From contig NZ_CALXSK010000044.1 in NCBI RefSeq assembly GCF_944391105.1, positions 1 through 36,017 on the forward strand: a DNA stretch of 36,017 nt, in the 5' to 3' direction. The stretch comes from an uncultured Victivallis sp. (GTDB lineage: Bacteria; Verrucomicrobiota; Lentisphaeria; Victivallales; Victivallaceae). Below are positions 8,357 to 16,090 of this stretch, in pieces; position 1 is the stretch's first letter; each line of letters opens with the position of its first letter. The position numbers and the translations under genes are program-made. The notes beneath the pieces were generated by a model that saw only the letters and a program-made list of their open reading frames with translations, made no database searches and was not told the origin of the DNA.

Positions 8357-8380
8357 CCGGGAGGGGAATCGAACCTCCGA
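8357..8380 (-). other. tRNA-Arg 3'-end-like fragment between convergent genes
   Basis: Read on the minus strand, this 24-mer matches the T-arm and start of the acceptor strand of the tRNA-Arg at 35733-35808 (its positions 35780-35803) with one mismatch. It includes GGAGG, the T-loop TTCGATT and CTCCCGG. No full tRNA is present: upstream sequence is the coding end of the ElyC-like gene, no D arm or 5' acceptor strand fits, and no CCA follows. It also forms a GGAGG/CCTCC hairpin (8360-8364 with 8374-8378) and may serve as a weak terminator. A relict attachment site is the most interesting reading. Confidence 0.5.
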
Positions 8381-8384
8381 TCGC

Positions 8385-9155
8385 TTAGAAGATCAGGTAT
8401 TCAAGCATGCCGAGGTACTCGTAGACGGCGCGTTCACAGTCGCTCAGATTCTCGGCCGAGGGGACAATTTTGAGGATTCCGCCCGCATTTCCGCTGACCC
8501 GCGTGGCGGGTGCCGGAAGCGCATTGAGTTCGTACCGGTCGGAGAGCATCATGAGCCGTGGCATGTGGTACGCCTCCGAGACGAGAATTTTCCGACCCGG
8601 TTCCTTCGTGAATGCCTGAACCTCCTGCCGGGAGTTCAGCGCGTTCTCGAGGAAGGCGATGCGTTCCGGCGGGATGCCGTAATGTCCCAGAAATGCGTTG
8701 AGCGCCTCACGTTTCCGCCCGGGGGCATCGTGTTTCCCCGTGATGGATGCGACGATCCGGTACGGGATCTTCCGTTCTCCGAGCACCCGGCCGATGCGTG
8801 CAGCCTCGTGCAGCCGCAACTGCATCTCGTCGTCGAACCAGCGCTCGGGCGGAACGCCGGACTCGGCGTGAAACCCGTGTCCCGCAACGACGATGGTGTA
8901 ATTTTCTTCCGGCAGCTCCTCCGGCTTCAGTGGCGGATAGACTCCGGTCAGCGTGTGCAGCAGGAGCTGCCCCGCGAGCGATCCGATGAGGAGAAGCAGC
9001 ACTCCTGTGACGAGCAGCGCGTTTCCCGCCTTCCGGCAGCGGGTGCCGAGTTTCGGCCAGAGTACGAGTGCGAGGCCGGCCGCGAGCACAAGCAGAAGGA
9101 ACGGCACCGGGAAGAACAGCCGGGCGATCAGCTTTTTCGCCATCAGCAGAAACAT
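8385..9155 (-). CDS. ElyC/SanA/YdcF-like DUF218 membrane protein
   Basis: A 256-residue protein with two N-terminal membrane helices (about residues 11-32 and 43-65) and an extracytoplasmic DUF218 domain. The domain opens with YTIVVAGHGFHAESG and contains RLHEAARIGRVLGE, KREALNAFLGHYGI and ILVSEAYHMPRLMML, as in YdcF/SanA/ElyC proteins. E. coli ElyC is almost the same size and is known to affect envelope and peptidoglycan precursor homeostasis. ATG 9155 overlaps the stop of the upstream PHP gene by one base and has GGAG upstream, so it is chosen over the internal ATG at 9143. It is the last gene of a four-gene reverse operon. Confidence 0.82.
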   Translation of the reverse strand: MFLLMAKKLIARLFFPVPFLLLVLAAGLALVLWPKLGTRCRKAGNALLVTGVLLLLIGSLAGQLLLHTLTGVYPPLKPEELPEENYTIVVAGHGFHAESGVPPERWFDDEMQLRLHEAARIGRVLGERKIPYRIVASITGKHDAPGRKREALNAFLGHYGIPPERIAFLENALNSRQEVQAFTKEPGRKILVSEAYHMPRLMMLSDRYELNALPAPATRVSGNAGGILKIVPSAENLSDCERAVYEYLGMLEYLIF

Positions 9156-9976
9156 CACGCTTCTCCGGCACGCATTCTGCTGCGGATTTTCTCCGCAAGG
9201 GCCGCGTTCTGCGGAACGAGCCCGAGTTCCGCGCCGAAGGCGATTGCGTCTTCGGTGTTGCCCCAGACGTCGACGGGACGGTGCGCGTCGGAGCCGACGA
9301 CCGCCTGGACGTTGTATTCGGCCATGACCTCCCAGAAGCATCTCCACGGATACTGCGGACGACGTCCTTCCGGGGTGTCGACCCAAAGTTTGCGCAGACC
9401 GTATGCGTTGATTTCGAACGGGATGCCGAATGTGTTCGACGCCTCTGCCAACTCCACGGCGAGCGAACGCAGCTCCGGACTCCAGCACGGGTATGCCGCG
9501 AGGAACATGTCCGGATGCGCGACATAGTCGAAGAGCCCCGTCGCCATCGCCTCGATGATGAGGTCGGTGAAGGCGCGTGTCCGTTCCGGCGAAGTCGGCG
9601 ATCCGCCGCCGATCCCGGGCGGATCCGTGAAGTGCGGTCCGAGAATCCGGTAGTGGAACCGGCTGCCGCTCGAATAAGTGTCCTCATAAAATCCCCGCCC
9701 GAGAGAGGGGACGAAATCGACTTCCACCCCGGTGAGAATGCACAGCTCCGGGAAGAGTCGCCGCATGCGTGAGAGATCAAGTCGATACTCCGTCAACTCG
9801 GAAAATTCCATGCGGGAACTCCCGAACCGCCCGTCCGGAAACGGTGCGTGATCCGAAAATCCGAGCACGGAAATCCCCTGCTTCACCGCCTCCCGGCAGT
9901 ATTCGTCGACTGCGCCGCTCGCATGACCGCAGCGGGCGGTGTGTGTATGAAAATTGATTCTTTCTCCGAAATTCAT
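9155..9976 (-). CDS. PHP-domain phosphoesterase, histidinol-phosphatase-like
   Basis: A 273-residue PHP-superfamily hydrolase with all metal-binding motifs in order: NFHTHTARCGHA near the N-terminus, GFSDHAPFP, GVEVDF, LGPHF, YVAHPD and GSDAH. These place several divalent metals around a phosphate ester. Size and the FSDHAP motif are closest to HisJ/HisK-type histidinol phosphatases, but no other his gene is near, so the substrate is uncertain. ATG 9976 is preferred over an in-frame TTG at 10003 because GAGG lies 8 bp upstream and translation then starts directly at the catalytic domain. It lies 10 bp after the metallophosphoesterase gene and overlaps the ElyC-like start. Confidence 0.8.
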   Translation of the reverse strand: MNFGERINFHTHTARCGHASGAVDEYCREAVKQGISVLGFSDHAPFPDGRFGSSRMEFSELTEYRLDLSRMRRLFPELCILTGVEVDFVPSLGRGFYEDTYSSGSRFHYRILGPHFTDPPGIGGGSPTSPERTRAFTDLIIEAMATGLFDYVAHPDMFLAAYPCWSPELRSLAVELAEASNTFGIPFEINAYGLRKLWVDTPEGRRPQYPWRCFWEVMAEYNVQAVVGSDAHRPVDVWGNTEDAIAFGAELGLVPQNAALAEKIRSRMRAGEA

Positions 9977-9986
9977 TTTCAGTACC

Positions 9987-10739
9987 TCAATTGTGAGTTC
10001 CAAGCGGCAGGAGCTCCTGGTGGATGGTGCTGCCGCTGACGGTGATCCGGTTGACCGCGTACCACTCGTTTCCCTCGCGTTCCAGTCGGAAGATCGAACC
10101 GCAGTAGACCGTCATCGGCCGGGACAAAAGCAGCTTTCGCCGGTGCATGTGGCCGAGCGCCCAGTAGTCGACCGGAGCTGCCGCAAGTTCCTCCAGCGGC
10201 ACGGGGGCGGCATAGGGCTGCGTTCCGACGTTCGCGTGAACCAGGCCGATCCGGAATCCGGGTTCATTGGCGAGAAGCCGGGCTTCGCCGGCCGCAAGAT
10301 TCTCCGTGACCAGACGGCTCCCATGGCTGACTCCCGCCACCGAAACTTTCTGCGGTTCGCCGTCGAAGGTGAAGCGTTCGATTTCCGGCTCCGTGCTGAA
10401 AAGCCGGACGTTGCGGGGAAGCAGCGGCGCGATCTCCCATTCGGGCAGCGGATCGTGATTTCCTGCGGCGATGAGCACCCGGATCCCCGATTTTTCAAGT
10501 TGCCGCATCGCTTCGAGGAACCGCCTCCTGCTCTCCGTACAGTGAAAATTCCGGTCGAACACATCTCCCGCGAACAGCAGAAAATCGGCATCTCCCGCGA
10601 CGGTAGCATCGATGAGCCGGTCGAACGCGGCGAAGAGCCCCGCCCGGAGACGCGCGGCCTCCGCCGGGGTGACCCCTTCCAGACGGTCGAACGGGAATCC
10701 GAGGTGGAGATCTCCGGCGTGGATAAAACGGAAACTCAT
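9987..10739 (-). CDS. SbcD/YhaO-like metallophosphoesterase
   Basis: Calcineurin-like phosphoesterase of 250 residues. Motifs in order are FIHAGDLHLG (residues 5-14), LLFAGDVFDR, AAGNHDP, GLVHANVG and ALGHMHRR, the five metal-ligand blocks of the Mre11/SbcD nuclease family. It is shorter than full SbcD or YhaO (about 400 residues), lacks a C-terminal capping region, and has no SbcC/YhaN ATPase gene beside it, so DNA repair activity is not assured. ATG 10739 overlaps the upstream PHP stop by 4 bp (ATGA). Placed between two PHP-domain phosphoesterases, it may process a phosphate ester or nucleotide with them. Confidence 0.82.
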   Translation of the reverse strand: MSFRFIHAGDLHLGFPFDRLEGVTPAEAARLRAGLFAAFDRLIDATVAGDADFLLFAGDVFDRNFHCTESRRRFLEAMRQLEKSGIRVLIAAGNHDPLPEWEIAPLLPRNVRLFSTEPEIERFTFDGEPQKVSVAGVSHGSRLVTENLAAGEARLLANEPGFRIGLVHANVGTQPYAAPVPLEELAAAPVDYWALGHMHRRKLLLSRPMTVYCGSIFRLEREGNEWYAVNRITVSGSTIHQELLPLGTHN

Positions 10740-11521
10740 GCCCCCTCCAACCCGGCCGGTTTGTCCGGCAGTGCGATGCCGCAGCGCAGAGCGAACTCTC
10801 CTCCGGCGCGGAAGAGCTCCTCGCCGAATCCTCCGAGGCCGTGAGCGTCCGAACCAACGTGGAAGCGGCAGCCGCATTCGCGCGCGATGATCATGATCCG
10901 TTCGTATTCACGCAGTGCTCCGGCGGGGAGACGCGTGATCGCGGAGAGATTCAGCTCGATGGATTTGCGTTTTTCCGCGGCCGCGCGGAAACACTCTTCG
11001 AAGAGCGGATCGGGGATTCCGGCGAGCAGCTCTTCCGCGCGGTTGTAGAATCCGACCGGCACGAACGGATGCGCGATGCCGAAGGCGAAATCGATCTCAC
11101 ACACTTCGAGAAACCGGTCGACGAGCAGTTTGCGGAGTTCATCGGATCGTGTCATCCCCTCCGGACGCACGAACCCCTCCATGTGGATGTGGCTGGCCGG
11201 GACGAGGACGAAATCAAACAGCGCCGCATGTTCCGGCGTGAGCCCGACCACTCCGTTGCCGATATATTCCGTCTCGCATCCGACGAGCAGCCGGGTGCCG
11301 GGAATCGTGACGTCTGCAAGTTCCCGCCGCAGCGAGAGCACATGCGGAATGTCCTGCGGGCGATACCAGTCGCTCGCGCCCGGCACATCGGCGTCCCACA
11401 GGTGGTCGGCGAATCCGATGACCGGGAAGGATCTGCGGCGGATTTCCGCAAGATAACCGGCGGGTTCGGAATCCGGCCTCGCGCAGCTCGACAGGTTCGT
11501 ATGAATGTGGAGATCGTGCAT
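10736..11521 (-). CDS. PHP-domain phosphoesterase (second paralogue)
   Basis: A 261-residue PHP-superfamily protein with LHIHTNLSSC at the N-terminus, GFADHLWD, VGCETEY, VPASHIHM, GIAHPF and a final HVGSDAHGLGGFG, covering the metal-ligand blocks. It is clearly related to, but quite different from, the PHP protein encoded two genes downstream. ATG 11521 is chosen over an upstream in-frame ATG at 11581 because GAGGG lies just before it and the upstream codons coincide with the promoter. It is the first gene of the reverse operon ending at 8385. Substrate unknown; histidinol phosphate, sugar phosphates or nucleotides are all possible. Confidence 0.8.
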   Translation of the reverse strand: MHDLHIHTNLSSCARPDSEPAGYLAEIRRRSFPVIGFADHLWDADVPGASDWYRPQDIPHVLSLRRELADVTIPGTRLLVGCETEYIGNGVVGLTPEHAALFDFVLVPASHIHMEGFVRPEGMTRSDELRKLLVDRFLEVCEIDFAFGIAHPFVPVGFYNRAEELLAGIPDPLFEECFRAAAEKRKSIELNLSAITRLPAGALREYERIMIIARECGCRFHVGSDAHGLGGFGEELFRAGGEFALRCGIALPDKPAGLEGA

Positions 11522-11571
11522 GTGATGTCCCTCAAAACCGGCATGTCCCGATGGAAGAAACAGCCTTGTGT

Positions 11572-11600
11572 AACATAGCACTTCGCCCCGTTTTTGTAAA
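11572..11600 (-). promoter_or_regulatory. Promoter of the PHP-phosphoesterase operon
   Basis: On the minus strand TTTACA (11600-11595), a 17-bp spacer and TATGTT (11577-11572). Predicted start near 11565, giving a leader of about 44 bases with a GAGGG ribosome site before ATG 11521. Confidence 0.6.
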
Positions 11601-11766
11601 GTTGCCGCCGGAAAAAATGATTTTTTTTTGTTTTCGCCGGAAATCAGGGTTGTATTTTCAAAATGATGATGCTAGTAGTAAAACAGCCCGGAGGGGAAAA
11701 CCGGGTGCGAGTTCTTCCAAAATTGTCTATTACGGAATGCAAATCCAAACATAAAGGGAGGAGTCT
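11601..11766 (+). other. Leader region of the EF-G-like gene
   Basis: Part of the 245-bp divergent gap. It is AT-richer than the flanking genes. A CCCGG/CCGGG hairpin (11687-11691 with 11701-11705) has an AGGGG-containing loop. A weak promoter-like pair TTGTAT (11650-11655), 17 bp, TAGTAG (11673-11678) would place the hairpin in the leader. The ribosome site GGGAGG (11756-11761) precedes ATG 11767. I see no known riboswitch fold. Confidence 0.3.
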
Positions 11767-13779
11767 ATGACCAAAGCCACCGAGTGCAGAAATTTCGTTG
11801 TCGCCGGACATTCCGGCTGCGGGAAAACCACGCTCTGCGAACTGATGCTCTTCAAGTGCGGGGCGATTCCGCGGCCGGGCAGCGTCGAGGCGAAAAACAC
11901 CGTCTCCGACTTCATGGCTGACGAACAGGAAAAGGGTTCGAGCATCTACTCCTCCGTGATGAACTGCAAGTGGAAGGGCGATGAGTTCTTCTTCGTCGAC
12001 ACTCCCGGATATGCCGAATTCATCGGGGAATACGTCGCCGCCGTGCGCGAGGCCGACGCCGCGCTCGTGGTGGTTGACGCCGTGGACGGTCCGCAGATCG
12101 GTACGGCCCGCGCCTGGAAACTCTCGAAACAGCGCGGCATTCCGCGCTTCGGCATCGTGAACCGTCTCGACCGCGAACGGGCCGACTTCAAGGCCACGCT
12201 GGAGCAGATGCGCCGGAATCATGGGAAAAACGTCATCATTCCGCTCTACTGGCCGGTCGGTTCGGAGGCGAACTTCAGCCGGGTGGTCAACGTTTTGTTC
12301 GACAAGGACATCCCGGCCGAGATCGCGGATGACGTGGCCGAATGCCGCGGACTCTGGCTCGACGCGATCGCCGAGACCGACGACGAGCTCATGATGCGCT
12401 ACCTCGACGGCGAGGAGCTGACCGACGAGGAGATTCACACCGGGCTTCTGAAGACGATCAAGAGCGGCCGCACGATCCCGGTGTTCGCCGGCAGTTCGGT
12501 CAAGGATATCGGTATTACGGAACTCATGGATGCGATCGTCGCGCTTTTCCCGTCGCCGCTCAACTACGTTACGGTCGACGGTGCCAAGCGCAAGATCGGC
12601 GAGGATTGTCCGCCGATCGGCATTGTGTTCAAGAGCCTGAACGATCCGTTCAGCGGTCAGCTCACCTTTGTCCGGACTGTCTCCGGAGTGTTCAAGGCCG
12701 ACACCGATGTTTACAATCTGTCGCGGCCGGGAGTCAAGGAGCGGTTCGGCTCGCTGCTCTTCATGAACGGCAAAAACCAGACTCCGGTAAAGGAGGCCGG
12801 GCCGGGCGCAATCTTTGCGGTTGCGAAGCTCAAGGATACGCACATCGGCGACACGATTTCGGCTGTTCAGAACGAAACGCCGCTGCCGGGGATCGAATAT
12901 CCGGATGCGGTCATGTCCTACGCCGTTTCGGCCGCGAAGTCCGGTGACGACGAGAAGATCGCGGCCGGGCTCGCGAAGATTCGCGAATGTGATCCGACCG
13001 TCCGGCTTCGTCGGGACGAAATCACGCATGAGTTCCTGCTCTCCGGCATGGGGGATCAGCACCTCGCGATTGTTGCGAAGCGGCTGAAGGATCAGTTCAA
13101 GGTCGAAGCGGTTCTCGATACGCCGAAAGTGCCGTACCGCGAGACGATCACCGCTCCGGGTGAAGGGCATTACCGCCACAAGAAGCAGACCGGCGGCGCG
13201 GGGCAGTTCGCGGAAGTGTTCCTCCGGATCGCTCCGAACGAGGCGGGGTACGAGTTCGTGAACGAGGTCGTCGGCGGAACGATTCCGAAGAACTTCATCC
13301 CGGCGGTCGAAAAGGGCGTCGCCGAGACCATGGAGAGCGGCCCGCTGGTCGGCTGCACGGTCGAAAAGGTGCGCGTCGCCGTTTACGACGGCAAGTACCA
13401 TCCGGTCGACTCGAATGAAATGGCGTTCAAGATCGCCGGCCGCATGGCCTTCAAGGAGGCGATGGCCCAGGCGAAACCTGTTCTGCTTGAACCGGTCATG
13501 CACGTCGACGTGCATATTCCGGATGCGTACATGGGCGACATCACCGGTGATTTGAACCACAAGCGCGGCCGGATTCTCGGCATGAGCGTCGAGGAGGGTA
13601 TGGAAGTGGTCGCCGCCGAAGTCCCCTACGCCGAAATGCGGAAATACGCGACCGAATTGCGCAGTATGACCCAGGGACGCGGCTCTTTTGAGATGAATTT
13701 CGTCCGCTACGAACAGGTTCCGGCGAACGTCGCGAACGAGATCATCGCCAAACATCAGGCGGAGGCCGAAGCCGAGTAG
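11767..13779 (+). CDS. Elongation factor G-like GTPase (EF-G-2 type paralogue)
   Basis: Five-domain translational GTPase of 670 residues, slightly shorter than canonical EF-G (about 690-700). G1 is GHSGCGKT (14-21), where classical EF-G has AHIDAGKT. G3 is DTPGY (78-82), with tyrosine replacing the histidine that activates catalytic water. G4 is NRLD (132-135), where NKxD is usual. Switch I reads EKGSSIYSS in place of RGITI. Domain IV is well kept (DGKYHPVDSNEMAFKIAGRMAFKEA), as is domain V, so ribosome binding is plausible. These features match the EF-G-2/EF-G-like group; by recollection the tyrosine is shared with those paralogues. It stands alone, not in a str operon with rpsL, rpsG and tuf, which also argues against it being the main fusA. 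A strong terminator follows. Confidence 0.85.
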   Translation: MTKATECRNFVVAGHSGCGKTTLCELMLFKCGAIPRPGSVEAKNTVSDFMADEQEKGSSIYSSVMNCKWKGDEFFFVDTPGYAEFIGEYVAAVREADAALVVVDAVDGPQIGTARAWKLSKQRGIPRFGIVNRLDRERADFKATLEQMRRNHGKNVIIPLYWPVGSEANFSRVVNVLFDKDIPAEIADDVAECRGLWLDAIAETDDELMMRYLDGEELTDEEIHTGLLKTIKSGRTIPVFAGSSVKDIGITELMDAIVALFPSPLNYVTVDGAKRKIGEDCPPIGIVFKSLNDPFSGQLTFVRTVSGVFKADTDVYNLSRPGVKERFGSLLFMNGKNQTPVKEAGPGAIFAVAKLKDTHIGDTISAVQNETPLPGIEYPDAVMSYAVSAAKSGDDEKIAAGLAKIRECDPTVRLRRDEITHEFLLSGMGDQHLAIVAKRLKDQFKVEAVLDTPKVPYRETITAPGEGHYRHKKQTGGAGQFAEVFLRIAPNEAGYEFVNEVVGGTIPKNFIPAVEKGVAETMESGPLVGCTVEKVRVAVYDGKYHPVDSNEMAFKIAGRMAFKEAMAQAKPVLLEPVMHVDVHIPDAYMGDITGDLNHKRGRILGMSVEEGMEVVAAEVPYAEMRKYATELRSMTQGRGSFEMNFVRYEQVPANVANEIIAKHQAEAEAE

Positions 13780-13801
13780 AACGTCGGGGCTTACGGCAAC
13801 G

Positions 13802-13830
13802 CGGGAGGCGGTTTCGTCTCCCGTTTTTTT
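13802..13830 (+). terminator. Intrinsic terminator after the EF-G-like gene
   Basis: A 9-bp stem (13802-13810 with 13815-13823, one G-U pair) closed by a four-base loop and followed by seven T (13824-13830). It lies 23 bp after the stop codon and separates the EF-G-like gene from the LacI-type regulator. Confidence 0.88.
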
Positions 13831-13839
13831 GCTGCGGCG

Positions 13840-13864
13840 TGTAAAATTCCAGCATTATTTTACA
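13840..13864 (+). promoter_or_regulatory. Inverted repeat, possible operator of the LacI-type gene
   Basis: Perfect 7-bp arms TGTAAAA (13840-13846) and TTTTACA (13858-13864) with an 11-bp spacer, 40-64 bp upstream of the regulator's ATG. LacI-family proteins often regulate themselves at such dyads. No clear promoter hexamers could be fixed around it. Confidence 0.4.
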
Positions 13865-13903
13865 TGGTTGCAGTCATATTTTGCGGAGTATGAGAGGAGA
13901 GGT

Positions 13904-14956
13904 ATGACGATCGCGGACATTGCCCGGATGGCCGGGGTGAGTGTGAGTTCGGTATCGAACTATTTCAATCGTCCCGGGCGGGTCGGGGCGGCGACGGCGG
14001 CCCGGATTCGCGCTGCGGTGGCGAAAACGGGATTCGTGCCGGATGTGCATCGCCCCGGTCCCAAAACCGGGGAGCGGATCGGGGTGAAAACGGGAAACAT
14101 CGCATTTCTTCACCCCGGAGGCGGATTGCTGCGCCGTTTTCTGGCGCGACCGGGAATTCCGCGGCTGCTGGAGGGAATCGAACGGGCGCTGGAGGCGCGC
14201 CGTCTCCGGCTGTTGCTGCTCGGCGCGGGGGAGGGGGGAGCTCTGCCGGAAAATTTCGACTCTCGCAGCTGCGACGGGCTGATCGTGTACGGCGGAGCAC
14301 TGCCTGTTTCGGCGGAAGGCCTGCTGCGCGGCGTCCGGATGGTCTCCTGCTGCGGTGTGCCGGAGGAGGGCGGCGCGACCGATCCGCTGGTGACGTGGGA
14401 CGGTGTCCGGGCCGGAGAGATTGCGGCGGAGTTTCTGTTCCGGCAGGGGCATCGGCGGGTTGCGGTCTTCAATCCCGACGCGACCGATGCGGAGTATCGG
14501 CGTCGAGCGGCCGGATTCCGCCGCATTGCGCACAGCTGCCGGATGGAGGTGACGGAGTTTTCCGTGCCGGGAATTTCCGCCCATTCCCCCGCGGTTGCGA
14601 ACCGGATTCTGGCGGGGCGTTTTCTGCACGGCCCGAATGCGCCGACCGGAGCGTTTTTCTGCTCGGACGGAGCCCTGACCGGAGTGTGGCGCGAGCTGGG
14701 CGGCGGCGCTCGCGGTCTTGAACTGCGCCATGTGATCGGTTGTGGAGCGGACGATGCGGCGCTGATTCAGCTCGCACCTCGTCCGGCAACGGTGGATCTG
14801 TGTTTCGAGGAGGTCGGCCACCGGACGGTGGAGCTTCTCTGCGCCCTGCTGCGCGGCGAAGAGCCGCCCGGGCGGGCGGTGATCGTCCGCCCGGTATTGC
14901 GGCCCGGCCGTTTCGGCGAATCTCAGAGCGTGTCGAAAAGCCAGGTCGAGAGATAA
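13904..14956 (+). CDS. LacI-family transcriptional regulator
   Basis: A 350-residue DNA-binding repressor-type protein. Residues 1-45 form the LacI helix-turn-helix and hinge ([23 protein letters not shown]), and the rest is a periplasmic-binding-like sensor domain with [32 protein letters not shown] and [12 protein letters not shown] blocks. ATG 13904 follows a GGAGAGG site; upstream codons overlap the terminator of the EF-G-like gene. No sugar gene directly follows, so its regulon is unclear; GH38 at 16091 lies nearby but beyond cysK. The 3' end overlaps the convergent cysK by 34 bp. The family usually senses sugars or nucleosides. Confidence 0.88.
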   Translation: MTIADIARMAGVSVSSVSNYFNRPGRVGAATAARIRAAVAKTGFVPDVHRPGPKTGERIGVKTGNIAFLHPGGGLLRRFLARPGIPRLLEGIERALEARRLRLLLLGAGEGGALPENFDSRSCDGLIVYGGALPVSAEGLLRGVRMVSCCGVPEEGGATDPLVTWDGVRAGEIAAEFLFRQGHRRVAVFNPDATDAEYRRRAAGFRRIAHSCRMEVTEFSVPGISAHSPAVANRILAGRFLHGPNAPTGAFFCSDGALTGVWRELGGGARGLELRHVIGCGADDAALIQLAPRPATVDLCFEEVGHRTVELLCALLRGEEPPGRAVIVRPVLRPGRFGESQSVSKSQVER

Positions 14957-15849
14957 CGCTCGCCGGAGTCGGGGAGCAGTACGACGATGGTTTTACCGCG
15001 CCACTCCGGTTTCCGGCTCATGCCGAGCGCGACCGAGAGCGCCGCACCGCCGGAAATCCCGATGAGGATCCCTTCCGTGCGCGCACACTTCCGGGCCGTT
15101 GCTCCCGCGTCTTCCGCGCTGACGGGCACGACTTCGTCGATGACGGAGCGGTCAAGCACCTCCGGAATGAAGCCGGCGCCGATCCCCTGAAGTTTGTGCG
15201 GTCCGGCCGGCCGGCCGGAGAGCACGGCGGAGGTGTCCGGCTCAACCGCGACGATCCGGATGTCGGGATTGTGCTCCTTCAGACAGCGGCCGACCCCGGT
15301 GATGGTTCCGCCGGTTCCGACCCCGGCGACGAAGGCGTCGATCTTTCCGTCGGCATCCGCCCAGATTTCCGGCCCGGTGGTCGCAAGATGAGTCGCGGGA
15401 TTCGAGGGATTGGCGAACTGCTGCGGGATGAAGCTGCCGGGATTCGCGTTCCGGAGCTCTTCGGCTTTTGCGATTGCGCCCTGCATGCCGAGCGCTCCGT
15501 CGGTCAAAACAACCTCCGCGCCGTAGGCGGCGAGCAGTTTGCGCCGTTCGATGCTCATGGTTTCCGGCATGGTCAGGATCAATCGGTATCCCTTGACGGC
15601 GGCTGCGAGCGCAAGGCCGATGCCGGTGTTGCCGCTGGTCGGCTCAATGATGAGCGCGCCGGGCCGGAGGGCGCCGGATCTTTCGGCTTCTTCGATCATC
15701 GCGAGGCCGACGCGGTCCTTCACGCTGCCGCCCGGATTGGCCGATTCGAGTTTAACGAGAATTTCCGCATTTCCATCGTTGAGCCGGTTGATTCGGACAA
15801 GCGGCGTATTACCGATCAGTTCAGCGACATTGTTGGCGATGTGTCCCAT
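14923..15849 (-). CDS. cysK: Cysteine synthase (O-acetylserine sulfhydrylase)
   Basis: PLP enzyme making cysteine from O-acetylserine and sulfide; 308 residues, the standard CysK size. PLP lysine is Lys44 in NPGGSVKDR. The substrate loop TSGNTG is at 71-76, [12 protein letters not shown] aligns with the usual QF-NPAN-H block, and the glycine-rich PLP-phosphate loop is [10 protein letters not shown]. The C-terminus has [12 protein letters not shown] and [17 protein letters not shown], all typical. A GAAGGAG site precedes ATG 15849. It is monocistronic with its own promoter. The 3' end overlaps the convergent LacI-type gene by 34 bp. Confidence 0.95.
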   Translation of the reverse strand: MGHIANNVAELIGNTPLVRINRLNDGNAEILVKLESANPGGSVKDRVGLAMIEEAERSGALRPGALIIEPTSGNTGIGLALAAAVKGYRLILTMPETMSIERRKLLAAYGAEVVLTDGALGMQGAIAKAEELRNANPGSFIPQQFANPSNPATHLATTGPEIWADADGKIDAFVAGVGTGGTITGVGRCLKEHNPDIRIVAVEPDTSAVLSGRPAGPHKLQGIGAGFIPEVLDRSVIDEVVPVSAEDAGATARKCARTEGILIGISGGAALSVALGMSRKPEWRGKTIVVLLPDSGERYLSTWLFDTL

Positions 15850-15918
15850 GGTCTCTTCTCCTTCCAGGGCTGAATCCGGCCGGGCATGATTCCGTGCCGG
15901 TGCTTTTCTTCATCTGAT

Positions 15919-15947
15919 AATATAACTCCGGGGGGCGTTTTTTGCAA
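15919..15947 (-). promoter_or_regulatory. Promoter of cysK
   Basis: On the minus strand TTGCAA (15947-15942), a 17-bp spacer and TATATT (15924-15919), then a leader of about 60 bases to ATG 15849. It is identical in hexamers and spacing to the promoters at 1361, 6609 and 24789. The leader can form an imperfect CCGGCA/TGCCCGG hairpin of unknown meaning. Confidence 0.75.
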
Positions 15948-16003
15948 TTCGAGCCCGGACTGCGGCCTGCTGGCGGAAAAATCGCGATTTCCTCGAACTC
16001 CCG

Positions 16004-16052
16004 CGATTGCATTTCCCGTTTGCGGATGTACATTATTGAGAAAATGCAATCG
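16004..16052 (+). promoter_or_regulatory. Promoter and flanking dyad operator of the alpha-mannosidase gene
   Basis: A promoter TTGCAT (16007-16012), 16 bp, TACATT (16029-16034) is bracketed by a perfect 11-bp inverted repeat. CGATTGCATTT (16004-16014) covers the -35 and AAATGCAATCG (16042-16052) covers the predicted start region. Arms on both sides of a promoter suggest a repressor operator or looping site. An AAGGAG ribosome site (16081-16086) follows before ATG 16091. Confidence 0.55.
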
Positions 16053-16090
16053 GTTGTATTGTTACGCAATCCCAGATATAAAGGAGAAAA

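Noticed and set aside
11644..13755. Minus-strand open frame of 703 codons opposite the EF-G-like gene
   Set aside because: Shadow of a clear EF-G paralogue; composition is Arg/His/Asp-biased without domains.
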